A stretch of DNA of 64,000 nucleotides from Salinirubellus salinus (GCF_025231485.1 NZ_CP104003.1:2852001-2916000), one strand, 5' to 3'; shown: positions 52,394 to 62,623, counted from the first letter of the stretch. Program-made: numbers and translations. The notes: generated from the sequence alone by a model not told the origin.

Positions 52394-53632
52394 TCAGGTC
52401 ATGTCGAGGTCGGAGTCGAACTCGACGACGTTCTCCATGTCCGCGTCGTAGACGTCCTCGAAGGCGTCGCGGGCGATGGTCCGGCGGTGGACCTCGTCGG
52501 CCCCGTCGACGATGCGGAACGGCCGGACGGCCTCGTAGAAGTGCGCGACCGGGAGGTCCTTGCTGATGCCGCTGCCGCCGAGACACTGGACCGCGAGGTC
52601 CATGATCTCGTTCGTGACGTTCGCGGTGTACATCTTCGCCATCGCCACCTCGATGCGGGCGTCGCTCTCGTCGAGTTCGCGGGCCGCGTGGCGCACCATC
52701 GTCCGCGCGGCGTGGAGTTCGGTCTCCGCGTCGGCGATACGGTGGCGGAGCGCCTGCTTCTCCGAGAGCGACTCGTCGAACCCGTGGCGCGTCTGGAGGT
52801 ACGCCTTCGAGATCTCGAGGGCGCGCTCGGCCATCCCGGAGTAGCGCATGCAGTGGGTGAGCCGGCCGCCGCCGAGGCGGAGCTGGGCGAGGCGGAAGCC
52901 GCCGTTCAGCTCACCGAGCAGCGCCTCCTCGGGGACGCGCACGTCGCGGTACTTGATCTCGGCGTGGCCGCGCTCGATGTCGACGATGCCGTGCCCGCCG
53001 AGGTGCGGGATGTTCCGGACGATCTCCACGCCGTCCGCGTCGGTCGGTACGAGGAAGATGGAGGTCCCCGCGTACGGGTGGGCGTCCATATCGGTGCGGG
53101 CCATCACCAGCAGGAGGTCGGCGGCGTAGCCGTCCGAGGTCCACCACTTGTGCCCGTTGATGACCCACTCGTCGCCCTCCTTGCGGGCCGTGGTCTTCAG
53201 CATCTTCGGGTCCGAGCCGCCGCCGTCCATCGGCTCGGTCATCGAGAAACCGGTCTGTATCTCTCCCTGGACGAGCGGCCGGAGGTACTCCTCTTTCTGC
53301 TGTTCGGTGCCCGCTATCTCGAGGGTGTGCATGTTCCCCTCCTGCGGCGCGTTCGCGCGGATTGAGAGCGCGCCGAACAGCGAGCGGCCGACCTGCTCGA
53401 ACGACGGGAGCATGTCGCGGAAGTTCAGCCCCTGGCCGCCGTACTCCTCGGGTACTTGCGGGGCGAACAGGTCGCGCTCCTTCGCCATCTCCCAGAGGTC
53501 GTGTATCTCGTCCTCGGAGACGAGTTCACGCGTCCGCAGCGCCTCTCGCTCCCGCGGGAGCACTTCCTCTTCCATGAACGCCTCGACGCGGGAGGCCACT
53601 TCGACCGCCTTCTCGGAGTCGTGGTAATCCAT
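52394..53632 (-). CDS. Acyl-CoA dehydrogenase
   Basis: The 412-residue flavoenzyme begins MDYHDSEKAVEVASRVEAFMEEEVLPRE. It contains the signature FSMTEPMDGGGSDPKMLKTTA, INGHKWWTSDG, the FAD segment LRLGGGRLTHCMRYSGMAERALEI and a C-terminal catalytic region QCLGGSGISKDLPVA. It resembles ACAD10/11-like dehydrogenases. It oxidises an acyl-CoA using an electron-transfer flavoprotein. The kinase at 35995 is of the type often linked with these enzymes. Confidence 0.94.
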   Translation of the reverse strand: MDYHDSEKAVEVASRVEAFMEEEVLPREREALRTRELVSEDEIHDLWEMAKERDLFAPQVPEEYGGQGLNFRDMLPSFEQVGRSLFGALSIRANAPQEGNMHTLEIAGTEQQKEEYLRPLVQGEIQTGFSMTEPMDGGGSDPKMLKTTARKEGDEWVINGHKWWTSDGYAADLLLVMARTDMDAHPYAGTSIFLVPTDADGVEIVRNIPHLGGHGIVDIERGHAEIKYRDVRVPEEALLGELNGGFRLAQLRLGGGRLTHCMRYSGMAERALEISKAYLQTRHGFDESLSEKQALRHRIADAETELHAARTMVRHAARELDESDARIEVAMAKMYTANVTNEIMDLAVQCLGGSGISKDLPVAHFYEAVRPFRIVDGADEVHRRTIARDAFEDVYDADMENVVEFDSDLDMT

Positions 53633-53704
53633 AGCGAGTCACAGGGGGAAGGGGGATGTAAATCCCCGGGAGGCGCCGGGGGTGAACTCGGGGGGCGTGC
53701 AGCC

Positions 53705-54466
53705 CTATCCGCAGGTGAACCCCCCGTCGACGACGAGTTCGTGACCGGTGACGAACGAGGCGTCGTCGCTGGCGAGGAAGCAGATGGCCGCGGCGATCTC
53801 CTCGGGGTCGCCGAGCCGTTTCAGCGCGTAACGCCGCTCGAGCGCCTCGCGGGCGGCCTCGGGGTCGTCCCGCTCTTCGAGTCCGCCCTGGACCATCGGC
53901 GTGTCGGTGAACCCCGGACAGACCGCGTTGGCCCGCACGCCGTGGCGGCCCAGCTCCCACGCGATGGAGCGCGTCATCTTCGCGACCCCACCCTTCGTCA
54001 TCGCGTAGGCCGCCGACCACGGCTGACCGACGACGCCCGCCAGCGACGCGACGTTGACGATGGCGCCCGACCCCTGCGCCTTCAGGTGTGGGATGGCCGC
54101 CCGACAGCCGTTCCAGACGCCGTTCGCGTTGACGTCGACGATACGGTCACGCTCTTCGAGGGAGACCTCCTCGAGCGGGTCGTTGGACTGGGCGATGCCG
54201 GCGTTGTTGACCATCACGTCGAGGCCGTGGGTGTCGGCCGCAGCGTCCACCGCGTCGCGGACGGCGTCGGCGTCGGTCACGTCCAGTTCGACGGCGTCGG
54301 CGTCGCCTGCGAGGTCCTCGATGGCCGCCACCGTCTCCTCGCCGCCCTCGCGGTCCACGTCGGCGACGACGACGGTCGCGCCCTCGCGCGCGCAGCGCAG
54401 GGCCGTCTCGCGGCCGATACCGGAGCCGCCACCAGTGACGAACACGGTCTGGTTCTCGAATCGCAT
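53705..54466 (-). CDS. Short-chain dehydrogenase/reductase
   Basis: The 253-residue SDR from ATG 54466 has TGGGSGIG, VVADVD (Asp after strand 2, NAD preference), NNAG, catalytic Ser in NVASLAG, YAMTK and VCPGFTDTPM. It is a classical SDR. It lies next to the acyl-CoA dehydrogenase on the same strand, so a role in beta-oxidation-like metabolism is possible. Confidence 0.92.
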   Translation of the reverse strand: MRFENQTVFVTGGGSGIGRETALRCAREGATVVVADVDREGGEETVAAIEDLAGDADAVELDVTDADAVRDAVDAAADTHGLDVMVNNAGIAQSNDPLEEVSLEERDRIVDVNANGVWNGCRAAIPHLKAQGSGAIVNVASLAGVVGQPWSAAYAMTKGGVAKMTRSIAWELGRHGVRANAVCPGFTDTPMVQGGLEERDDPEAAREALERRYALKRLGDPEEIAAAICFLASDDASFVTGHELVVDGGFTCG

Positions 54467-54648
54467 GGGACACGCTCGGCGGCCTGTGGGATAACTGGTC
54501 GCCCGTCGACACCCAGTCCGACACACGACAGGCGGAGAGTCGCTCGTCTCGCGCCCCCCGGCACTGCACGTATCGGCGCACGCTTATATCTCCTCGAACC
54601 GTGTTATTCTGTGCCACATCGAGCACACGGGTGTGGCGGTGTCACATC

Positions 54649-55404
54649 ATGGACGGAATACAGGACGGCGTGGCCGTCGTGACCGGAGCCGGGTCGGGCA
54701 TCGGTCGCGAGACGGCACGCCGGTTCGCACGGGAGGGAGCGAGCGTCGTCGTCGCGGACGTCGACGAGGACGGTGGCCACGACACCGTCGAGATGATCGG
54801 GGACGACGGCGGCGAGGCGACGTTCGTCCGGACGGACGTCTCCGACCAGGGCGAGGTCGACCGGATGGTACAGACGGCACTCGACGAGTACGGTGGGCTC
54901 GACTTCGCGCACAACAACGCCGGCATCGAGGGAGACAACGCGCCGCTCGCGGACGATACCGAGGAGAACTGGGATGCAGTCATCGACGTCAACCTGAAGG
55001 GCGTCTGGCGGTGTATGCAGGCGGAGATCCCCGCGATGCTCGAGCGGGGTGGCGGCCGCATCGTCAACACCGCGTCCATCTCCGGACAGACCGGGAGCGG
55101 TGGCGCACCGTACGTGGCGAGCAAGCACGGCGTCATCGGATTGACGCGGAAGGCCGCGGTCGACTACTCCGGCGAGAACATCCGCGTCAACGCCGTCTGT
55201 CCGGGTATCATCCAGACGCCGATGATAGACCGCGCGCAGGAGGACAGTGCCGAGTTGCTGGAGCAGATGACCGCCGCGACCCCGGCCGGGCGGCTGGGCC
55301 AGCCCGAGGAGATCGCGAGCGCAGTCGTCTGGCTCTGTTCGGACGGCGCCTCGTACGTGATGGGCCACCCGTTCACCATCGACGGTGCGTTGACGGTCCA
55401 GTAG
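54649..55404 (+). CDS. Short-chain dehydrogenase/reductase
   Basis: The 251-residue SDR from ATG 54649 has TGAGSGIG, VVVADVDED (NAD type), NNAG, NTASISG, YVASK and VCPGIIQTPM. It diverges from the other SDR, sharing 183 intergenic bases. The two are related but not near-identical, so this is not a recent duplication. Confidence 0.92.
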   Translation: MDGIQDGVAVVTGAGSGIGRETARRFAREGASVVVADVDEDGGHDTVEMIGDDGGEATFVRTDVSDQGEVDRMVQTALDEYGGLDFAHNNAGIEGDNAPLADDTEENWDAVIDVNLKGVWRCMQAEIPAMLERGGGRIVNTASISGQTGSGGAPYVASKHGVIGLTRKAAVDYSGENIRVNAVCPGIIQTPMIDRAQEDSAELLEQMTAATPAGRLGQPEEIASAVVWLCSDGASYVMGHPFTIDGALTVQ

Positions 55405-55477
55405 AGCGACAGAGCCGTCACCGGGGCCGGGGGGTGGGGCCGAGGGACTTTTCTTCGGCGACCCTCGACCTCCATCC

Positions 55478-55684
55478 GTGTCCCGCACCGACACCTGCCC
55501 CGACTGTGGCGGCGCGCTCGAACGGATGACCCTCCAGGGGACCGACGCGTTCGGCGACCTCACTATCGTCGACGAGGGCGACGACGACGGGTTCCTCGGC
55601 AGCGTGCGTGCCGACGAGATACTCGAACCCGTGCCGTACGTGTGTGTCGAGTGCCGGCGCGTGCTCTGGTACGCCGAGAGGTGA
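55478..55684 (+). CDS. Small zinc-ribbon protein
   Basis: The 68-residue product from GTG 55478 has CPDCGG at its start and CVECRR near the end, giving one zinc site, with an acidic middle (VDEGDDDGFLG). Haloarchaea encode many similar proteins. Function unknown. Confidence 0.75.
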   Translation: MSRTDTCPDCGGALERMTLQGTDAFGDLTIVDEGDDDGFLGSVRADEILEPVPYVCVECRRVLWYAER

Positions 55685-55726
55685 GACGGAGCCGGTCCGG
55701 CCACGGTCGGCGCCGCCCGGTTCAGT

Positions 55727-57133
55727 TCACTCCAGTTTTCCGGCCAGCACCTTCGCCGCGGTGAGCACCGGGTCCCAGACGGGACTGAACGGCGGGGCGT
55801 ACGAGAGATCGAGCATCGACACGCGCTCGACGCTCAGTTCCGTGTGGAGCGCGGTGGCGACGGTGTCGATGCGCTTGGCGACGCCCTCGCGGCCCACCAT
55901 GGAGGCGCCGAGCAGGCGGCCCGTCCCGCGGTCGCCCAGCATCGTCACCTGGATGCTCGAGCCGCCGGGGTAGTAGTGCGCACGCGACTCGGCCTCGATG
56001 GTGATCGAGACGGGGTCGAAGCCCGCCTCGCGTGCTTCCGCCTCGTCGACGAGGCCCGCGCGGGCGACCTCGAGGTCGAACGCCTTGACGACGGCCGTCC
56101 CGACGATCTCGCCGACGGGCGTCGGCTCGCCCCCGAGCGTCGCACCGATGGCCCGCCCGGCCCGGTTCGCGGTCAGCGCCAGCGGGACGTGGTCCGGCTC
56201 GCCCGTGACCGCGTTGGTCGCCTCGGCCACGTCGCCCGCGGCGTAGACGTGGTCCACGTTCGTCCGGCCGTACTGGTCCGTGGCGATGGCGCCGGTCGGC
56301 CCGGTCTCGATACCGGCCGCCTCGGCGAGTTCGACGTTCGGCCGCACGCCGACGCCCACCAGCACGAGGTCGACCGGCACCTCCTCGTCACCGACGGCGA
56401 CGGCCTCGACCCGCTCGTCGCCGACGAACCCGTCGACGGCCGTGTCGAGGTGGAGGTCGACCCCCTGCTCGACGAGGTGCTCCTCGACCGTCGCGGCCGC
56501 CTCGGCCCCGAACGGCTGGAGCGTGTGCGGCAACATCTCGAACACGTGGACGTCGAGGTCGTGTTCCCGGAACGCCTCGGCCATCTCGATGCCGATGTAG
56601 CCACCGCCGACGATGGCGACGGACTCGGGGGCGCCGTCGGCACTCGCGTCGCCGCGCGGGCCGTCACCCTCCTGCCGGGAGCCCGGTGCGTCGAGCCCGA
56701 GCGCACGCCGGACCGAGGCCGCCATCTCCATGTCGTGGAGCGTGAACACGCCGTCGAGGCCCATCCCCTCGAACGGGGGCTCGACCGCGCGGGCGCCCGT
56801 CGCCACCAGCAGGTCGCCGTAGGACTGCTCGAACTCGCCGTCCGGGCCGGCGACGGTCACGGTCCTCGCCTCGGTGTCGATGCTCGTCACCTCGTGGTTC
56901 GTCCGCAGGTCGATGCCGCGCTCCTCGACGAACGACTCGGCCGGCACCGAGACGAGATCCTCGAGACTCTCGATGTCGCCCTTGACGTAGTACGGCAGCC
57001 CACACGCCCCGTACGAGACCCACTCGCCCTTCTCGAAGACGATGACCTCGCGGTCGGGGTCGTCGCGCTTCGTCTTGCTCGCCGCGCTCATCCCCGCCGC
57101 GTCGCCACCGATCACTACCAGGGGTTCGGTCAT
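55727..57133 (-). CDS. FAD-dependent pyridine nucleotide-disulfide oxidoreductase (CoA-disulfide-reductase-like)
   Basis: The 468-residue protein from ATG 57133 has an FAD motif (VVIGGDAAGMSAASKTKR), an active-site Cys in SYGACGLPYYVKG, NAD motif VAIVGGGYIGIEMAEAF, FAD-binding HVYAAGDVAEATN and a C-terminal dimerisation domain. SYGACGLPY is characteristic of CoA-disulfide reductases and NADH oxidases with a single Cys. It likely maintains thiol redox balance. An odd Gly/Asp-rich insertion (SRQEGDGPRGDASADG) precedes the NAD motif. Confidence 0.92.
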   Translation of the reverse strand: MTEPLVVIGGDAAGMSAASKTKRDDPDREVIVFEKGEWVSYGACGLPYYVKGDIESLEDLVSVPAESFVEERGIDLRTNHEVTSIDTEARTVTVAGPDGEFEQSYGDLLVATGARAVEPPFEGMGLDGVFTLHDMEMAASVRRALGLDAPGSRQEGDGPRGDASADGAPESVAIVGGGYIGIEMAEAFREHDLDVHVFEMLPHTLQPFGAEAAATVEEHLVEQGVDLHLDTAVDGFVGDERVEAVAVGDEEVPVDLVLVGVGVRPNVELAEAAGIETGPTGAIATDQYGRTNVDHVYAAGDVAEATNAVTGEPDHVPLALTANRAGRAIGATLGGEPTPVGEIVGTAVVKAFDLEVARAGLVDEAEAREAGFDPVSITIEAESRAHYYPGGSSIQVTMLGDRGTGRLLGASMVGREGVAKRIDTVATALHTELSVERVSMLDLSYAPPFSPVWDPVLTAAKVLAGKLE

Positions 57134-57713
57134 ATCCGGCCGTTCGAGCGCGAGCCTGATAAAGAATTGCGTGAGTGGCACACGATTAGAATCGGCGAGT
57201 CCGTCGGCGTCGCCGGACCGGCCGGCGTTCGTCGTCCTCCGAACGGAGGATTACGTTCCCCACGCGCCTACCGTCTGGCGACGGGACGCCGGCTCGGCCG
57301 AGTCCCTGTCAGCCAAGCGGGTTGCGCGAGTCGTCTCGAGCGGCCGATCACTACCCACCTCTCCTGCCTCGGACCGAGTCGGACCGACCCGAGCCGCAGG
57401 TATCGCCCGATACCGGGTCGTCGCCGCGCGCCGCGGACGCCGTGTCACCCGTGTGGCGGTCGGCGGGAGATGGGGACGACGGCTCGTCGCGACGCCGGCG
57501 AACGGTGACCCACTGACCCACGCGAGCGTTCGCCGTCGTCCGAACCACGATATTGTGTCTCGGACGCAATACAACCGAGTGCGGACGCGAGCGGGGGCGT
57601 GCGGCGACTCGCGTCCGATGCTCGACCCGTCGGGGGGCGGCGAGTGCTCGCCCAGCCTCCGTGCACTCGGAGAGCTGGAATCCACGCCCGGTCACCCGGT
57701 CGCGCCCGCCCGT
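57134..57713. other. Gene-free interval
   Basis: 580 bases between the oxidoreductase start and the serine-hydrolase stop. Several shadow frames exist, but none has the residue composition or motifs of a gene. An AT-rich ATATTGTG occurs at 57550-57557. Confidence 0.45.
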
Positions 57714-59645
57714 TCAGAGCCCGACGAACCGCCAGTAGACGAACTCCCAGACGACGAGCAGGGCGACGAGCGCGAGGAGCGTGTAGTGGAGCCGGTTGCC
57801 GACGCTCCACGCGCGGGTCCGCCAGCTGTAGACGGTGACCCCGACGAGCCCGAGCGTGAGCAGAGCCACGACGTACGGGACCAGCAGCGTGACCTGGACG
57901 AGTCCCGACGCGCCGGCGAACACCGCGTACGGGTCGCTCGCGACGCTCGCGAGGCCCCCGAGGAAGACCAGCAGGAGGACGCCGACGAGCGCGACGAGGC
58001 CACGGGCCGCCCACGTGCGACGCGACCACGGCGGCTCGCCGGTCCGCCAGCGATAACCCGCGAGGACGAGCCAGAGGAGGGCGGCCGAGAGGAACAGGGC
58101 GACGCTCCCGACGACCACGAGGAGGGTCACGTTCGAGGTCTCGTACCACGCGAGCCGTTCGTACGCCGCGGCCGGGTTGCTCCCGAAGAACGCGCGCAGC
58201 TGGCCCGCGTCCTCGCGGAAGACGAGCGTGTCGTCGCCGCCGGCCTCGCGGTAGACCATCGGTTCGACCTCGACCCAGTGAGTCGGGCCGATGCCGAACT
58301 GCTCGCCACCCGGGAGCGCCGTGACGAGGTCGCCCTGCGGCGTCGCCTGCACCTGCACGACCTGCTGGAGCGCGGCGAACTTCCACCACGTCGTGTACGG
58401 GACGCGGGTCGAGCGGTACTCGCCGGTCAGGCTGGCGGCGCGCTCGGCGGCGCCCTCGGGCGTGGCGAGCGTGGCGTCCTCGCCGGGGAAGTACCGGTCG
58501 AGGAACGCCTCGACGAACTCCGTCCCGGCGATGCCACCACCGGGGGCGTTGTAGGAGACGAACAGCCCGACGTCGTGTTCGGGGAGGAGGACGAGCTGGG
58601 TGTGGAACAGTTCGGTCGCCCCGCCGTGGCCGATCACGCGCTCGCCGTTCTGGTCCTGCTCGACGAAGCCGTAGGCCATCCCGTTCAGCCTCGGGTCGTG
58701 CGCGAACTGCTGGCTGTGCATCGTCTGCGCGGTCGTCGTGTTCAGGATGCGTGCGCCGTCGTACGTGCCAGCGCCGAGGTGGGCGAGCATGAACCGGCTC
58801 ATGTCGGTCGCCGTCGCGCTCATCGACCCCGCGGGCGGGATGCCGACGTACTCGAACCGGCCGGCCTCGAACGCGCCGTTCCGGTAGCGGTAGCCGGTCG
58901 CGAGGTCCGCCTCGAGACTGGAGGGGACCGGCTGGCGGAACGTCGAACGCTCCATCCCGAGCGGGTCGAACACGTTCGCCTCGACGTACTCGTCGAAGGG
59001 GGTACCGGCCTGCTCGGCGACGACGTGCCCGGCGAGCGCCGCCCCCCAGTTCGAGTACGCGGCGTACGCACCCGGCGGGCGGACCCGTGCGGGCCGCGTC
59101 TCGGCGAGCGCCTCACCGAGCGGACGGAGGTCGGCCTCGTCGTAGAGGAACAGCCCCTCGTACCGGTCCTCGAAGCCGGCGGTGTGGGTGCCGAGATGCC
59201 GGAGCGTGACCGGGTCGTCGTCGGTGTCCGGAATCGTCACGGGCGAGTCCCCGAGGTAGTCGTTCACGTCGGCATCGAGGGCGAGGTCGCCCGACTCGGC
59301 CCCCTGCATCACGGTGGTGAAGGTGACGAGTTTCGAGACCGAACCGATCCGGAAGAGCGTGCGGTCGGCGCGAACCGGGGTCCGTGCCTCGACGTCGGCG
59401 TAGCCGTAGCCCTTCGCGAAGAACAGTTCACCGTCCTTCACGACGGCCACGGTCGCCCCCGGGATGTGGTGACTCTCCATGTGGCTGGCCATCACGCCGT
59501 CGACGAAGGATTCGAGCTCGTCGGGGTCGGAGAGGTCGTGTGTCTGGGTCTGCGGAGCGGCGAAGGCCGCTGGCGTGACCGCTTGTGCCACCACCACCGC
59601 GAGGAGGACGGTGAGGAGGAGCGGCGTCCATCGGGAGGGTGTCAT
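57714..59645 (-). CDS. Membrane-anchored serine hydrolase (class C beta-lactamase fold)
   Basis: The 643-residue protein has a signal helix, a class-C-beta-lactamase/D-Ala-D-Ala-peptidase-type domain with SVSK (SxxK) in FRIGSVSKLVTF, YSN in AYSNWG and HGG in GHGGATELF, then a linker domain and about four to five C-terminal membrane segments (LLVVVGSVALFLSAALLWLVLAG to the end). Such fusions occur in bacteria and archaea. With no murein here, a peptidase or esterase role outside the cell is more likely. Confidence 0.9.
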   Translation of the reverse strand: MTPSRWTPLLLTVLLAVVVAQAVTPAAFAAPQTQTHDLSDPDELESFVDGVMASHMESHHIPGATVAVVKDGELFFAKGYGYADVEARTPVRADRTLFRIGSVSKLVTFTTVMQGAESGDLALDADVNDYLGDSPVTIPDTDDDPVTLRHLGTHTAGFEDRYEGLFLYDEADLRPLGEALAETRPARVRPPGAYAAYSNWGAALAGHVVAEQAGTPFDEYVEANVFDPLGMERSTFRQPVPSSLEADLATGYRYRNGAFEAGRFEYVGIPPAGSMSATATDMSRFMLAHLGAGTYDGARILNTTTAQTMHSQQFAHDPRLNGMAYGFVEQDQNGERVIGHGGATELFHTQLVLLPEHDVGLFVSYNAPGGGIAGTEFVEAFLDRYFPGEDATLATPEGAAERAASLTGEYRSTRVPYTTWWKFAALQQVVQVQATPQGDLVTALPGGEQFGIGPTHWVEVEPMVYREAGGDDTLVFREDAGQLRAFFGSNPAAAYERLAWYETSNVTLLVVVGSVALFLSAALLWLVLAGYRWRTGEPPWSRRTWAARGLVALVGVLLLVFLGGLASVASDPYAVFAGASGLVQVTLLVPYVVALLTLGLVGVTVYSWRTRAWSVGNRLHYTLLALVALLVVWEFVYWRFVGL

Positions 59646-59779
59646 GCGAGTAGTAGGAATCGAGTGACAGATATATCGGGACGCTGGGTCTCACGGTGCT
59701 GGACACTCACCGCCGAGGCAGACGGTGGGGTGTGCCGACGGGGCAGGAGGCGCCGTCGTCGGTCTGCGGCCAGCAGTCC

Positions 59780-61684
59780 TCAGTCGTCCGTCCGTTCTGC
59801 CGGCGGCTCGGCGGCCGCCGCTCGTGGGTCGCCGCTGTCGGTCGCCACCGCGTCCGCGTCGACCTCGCCACCGTCGGAGACGAGTTCCGACGAGGCTCGG
59901 CTCGCTTCGCTCGCCTCGCCACCGTCCGCGCGGGCGAGCTTCGCCTCGAACCACTGGAAATCGCGGCCGAACATGCCGTCGTCCTTCAGGTTCCACGGGT
60001 CGCCGTCCTCGACGGTCGGGCCGTCGTAGTACGACGAGAGCATGTTCCAGAGCCAGATGAGCTGGCCGAGCGTGAGTATCAGCGCGCCGACCGTGGCGAT
60101 CTGGTGGAGGCTCGTCACCTCGGCCAGCGGCGCGACGGCGGCGTCGAAGTTGTACGTCGCGTACCGCCGGGGCATGCCGAGGTAGCCGAGCAACAGCATC
60201 GCGAAGAACGTGATATTCGTCCCGATGGTCGTCAGCCAGAAGTGCCACTTCGCCAGCGTCCGCTGGTACATCTTGCCGGTGACGAGCGGGTACCAGTAGT
60301 AGATGCCCGAGAACACCGCGAACACCGTCCCGCCCATCAGGAAGTAGTGGAAGTGCCCGACGACGTAGTAGGTGTCGTGGAGCACGAGGTCGATGGGGAT
60401 GGCCGCGAGGAAGACGCCGGTCACCCCACCGATGACGAGGTTGGCGACGAAGCCGACGCTGAACAGCATCGGCGCGTTGAGCCGTATCTTCCCGTTCCAG
60501 AGCGTGGTGATCCAGTTGAACGTCTTCACCGCCGTCGGGATGGCGATGGCGAGCGTCACCGCCATGAACGAGGCGCGGATGCGTGGGTCCACCCCCGAGG
60601 AGAACATGTGGTGCGCCCAGACCCCGAACGAGAGCACCCCGATGGCCAGCGTGGAGTAGACGACGAACTTGAAGCCGAAGAGCTTGCGGCCCGCGAACTT
60701 GGGGAGGATCCACGACACCAGCCCCATCGCCGGGAGGATGAGGATGTAGACCTCCGGGTGCCCCCAGAACCAGAACAGGTGCTGGTAGAGGATGGGGCCG
60801 CCCCCCTCGACGGTGAAGAACGTCGTCCCGAAGTTCCGGTCGAAGATGAGCATCACCAGCACGCTCCCGAGCAGCGGGAACGCGAACAGGATCTGGGCGG
60901 ACTGGACCAGCACGGTCCACGAGAAGATGTCGAGGTTGGCCCAGTTGACCTTCTCCGAGCGCTCGGTGAAGATGGTCGCGATGAAGTTGATGGCGCCCAT
61001 CGTAGCCGAGACGCCGGTCAGGTGCAGGCCGAGCAGCATCAGGTCGACACCGGGGTTCGTCTGCTCGATGGAGAGCGGCGCGTACATCGTCCAGCTCGTC
61101 TGGGCCGGTCCGATGTCACCCTGCGTGAGCGGCGCGAGGAAGAACCCGGCCCACACCAGGAGGGCACCCGGCGGGAGCAACCAGAACGCGATGGCGTTGA
61201 TACGCGGGAACGCCATGTCGTCCGCGCCGATGAGGAGCGGGATGAAGTAGTTCGAGAACGCCGCCAGCACGGGCGTCCCGAACAGGATGAGCATCGTCAG
61301 CCCGTGGCTCGTCAGCAGGCTGTTGTAGAACTGCGCCTGCATGAGGTCGAAGCCCGGGCCGAGCAGTTCGAGCCGCATCAGCATCGCGGCCCCACCGGCC
61401 CAGACGAACATCAGCACCGAGTAGACGCCGTAGAGGATGCCGATGTCCTTGTGGTCGACCGTCGTCACCCAGCGGCGCAGCCCGCCGGGCTTCTCCGTCC
61501 GTGTCACCGTCGTGCCGCCGCCGAGCGGGGTCGGCACCCCGGCACGGAGCGTCCCGGTCCGGGCCGCGAGCGCCGCCACCCCGACCAGCACCACGCCGGC
61601 GACGACGGTCAGCGCGAGGAGTTCACCTGCCATCGCCCGAAGAACGGGAACCGTGACGTTGAGGGTCCGTTCGGACACGTCCAA
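59780..61684 (-). CDS. coxA: Heme-copper oxidase subunit I
   Basis: The product of 634 residues (or 617 from a Met at 61633) has an extra N-terminal helix and about 12 further membrane segments. Heme and copper ligands are visible: His in LTSHGLTM, the crosslinked His-Tyr pair in WGHPEVYILILP, the HH pair in VWAHHMFSSG and the His pair in YVVGHFHYFL. The ~60-residue acidic Ala-rich C-terminus is unusual. It is the proton-pumping oxidase catalytic subunit (type A). Subunit II is not adjacent in the window. Confidence 0.95.
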   Translation of the reverse strand: MDVSERTLNVTVPVLRAMAGELLALTVVAGVVLVGVAALAARTGTLRAGVPTPLGGGTTVTRTEKPGGLRRWVTTVDHKDIGILYGVYSVLMFVWAGGAAMLMRLELLGPGFDLMQAQFYNSLLTSHGLTMLILFGTPVLAAFSNYFIPLLIGADDMAFPRINAIAFWLLPPGALLVWAGFFLAPLTQGDIGPAQTSWTMYAPLSIEQTNPGVDLMLLGLHLTGVSATMGAINFIATIFTERSEKVNWANLDIFSWTVLVQSAQILFAFPLLGSVLVMLIFDRNFGTTFFTVEGGGPILYQHLFWFWGHPEVYILILPAMGLVSWILPKFAGRKLFGFKFVVYSTLAIGVLSFGVWAHHMFSSGVDPRIRASFMAVTLAIAIPTAVKTFNWITTLWNGKIRLNAPMLFSVGFVANLVIGGVTGVFLAAIPIDLVLHDTYYVVGHFHYFLMGGTVFAVFSGIYYWYPLVTGKMYQRTLAKWHFWLTTIGTNITFFAMLLLGYLGMPRRYATYNFDAAVAPLAEVTSLHQIATVGALILTLGQLIWLWNMLSSYYDGPTVEDGDPWNLKDDGMFGRDFQWFEAKLARADGGEASEASRASSELVSDGGEVDADAVATDSGDPRAAAAEPPAERTDD

Positions 61685-61747
61685 CTCCGCTTTCGGTTCC
61701 GGCGAGCCGGCCGGGGCTCGGTTCGGTCGTCGCTGGACGCCTGCAGC

Positions 61748-62215
61748 TCAGTCGTCGCTGTACTCCTTCTCGAACCCGCGGAACTCCGTCCGGTGGGCCT
61801 CCTCGTCGCCGAGGATCTCGACCGCGAGGTCCTCGGTGACGGGGTCGTCGGCCGCTTCGGCCTGGTCGACGAGGCTCCGGTAGGTGGCGATGGCGTCCTC
61901 CTCGGCGTCGAGCACCCCGCGGATGACCGAGAGCACGTCCGTCGAGTCCTCGGGGGGCTGGAGCGACTCCTGCTGGGCGACGAACTCCGCCGACGCCGGC
62001 GGCCGCGCGCCGAGCTGTTTCAGCCGCTGGCCCAGCCGTTCGGCGTGCATCAGCTCCTCCTGGATGTCGGCCTGCAGGCTCTCTTTGATCTCCTGGGCGC
62101 GCACCCCGTCGAGGACGATGGCGTTCGTCTGGTAGTTCATCACCGTCTCCATCTCGTCGAGGTAGGCTCGCTTCAGCGTCTCCACGACCGCCTCGGCTGC
62201 GTCGCTGTCTGACAT
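61748..62215 (-). CDS. Ferritin-like/rubrerythrin-type protein
   Basis: The 155-residue protein from ATG 62215 has four-helix-bundle diiron residues: LDEMETVMNYQTNA (ExxY), EELMHAERLGQRL (ExxxH), EDAIATYRSLV and LGDEEAHRTEF (ExxH). It likely stores or oxidises iron or removes peroxide. It lies between oxidase genes of the two respiratory types. Confidence 0.9.
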   Translation of the reverse strand: MSDSDAAEAVVETLKRAYLDEMETVMNYQTNAIVLDGVRAQEIKESLQADIQEELMHAERLGQRLKQLGARPPASAEFVAQQESLQPPEDSTDVLSVIRGVLDAEEDAIATYRSLVDQAEAADDPVTEDLAVEILGDEEAHRTEFRGFEKEYSDD

Positions 62216-62347
62216 CGGCGGGTGTAGGACCGCCGACGACTTCAGTCGTGTGTCGCCGCAGTCCAACCCCGACCGGGTGACACCCGACGGCCGCGTTCGT
62301 CGCCGTCCAACCGGGGGGCTACGTCGCTCCGGCCCCACCGTCCGAGC

Positions 62348-62527
62348 ATGGAGACACGACACGCGGTGCTGGCGCTGGTGCTGGTCGTGACGACCGTGAT
62401 GGCGGTCCGGGGCGCGGTCGCGGTCGGGAACGGCGAGTTCGGGACCGTCGCGCGACAGGGAGCCGTGGGCGCCATCGTCCTCGCGTTCGGCGTGGCGCTC
62501 TACCGCCGGTGGGACACGCTCGGCTGA
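62348..62527 (+). CDS. Small membrane protein
   Basis: The 59-residue product from ATG 62348 has two hydrophobic helices (HAVLALVLVVTTVMAVRGAVAV and GAVGAIVLAFGVALY). It lies between the ferritin-like gene and cydA. Small membrane proteins near oxidase genes are common in haloarchaea, but a subunit role is not shown. Confidence 0.6.
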   Translation: METRHAVLALVLVVTTVMAVRGAVAVGNGEFGTVARQGAVGAIVLAFGVALYRRWDTLG

Positions 62528-62623
62528 GCGGGCGACCGACAGCCGGGTTGGACTGGTACAAGCGTGGGCTTACCGCCGGAAGGTCCCGACCATCGAGCAT
62601 GCATTGGCTGCGTACCAGGCGCG

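Noticed and set aside
57042-60029. 995-codon plus-strand open frame
   Set aside because: Shadow of the oxidoreductase, serine hydrolase and oxidase genes on the minus strand; composition typical of antisense frames.
59696-62212. 838-codon plus-strand open frame
   Set aside because: Shadow of coxA and the ferritin-like gene, rich in Arg, Glu and His without motifs.
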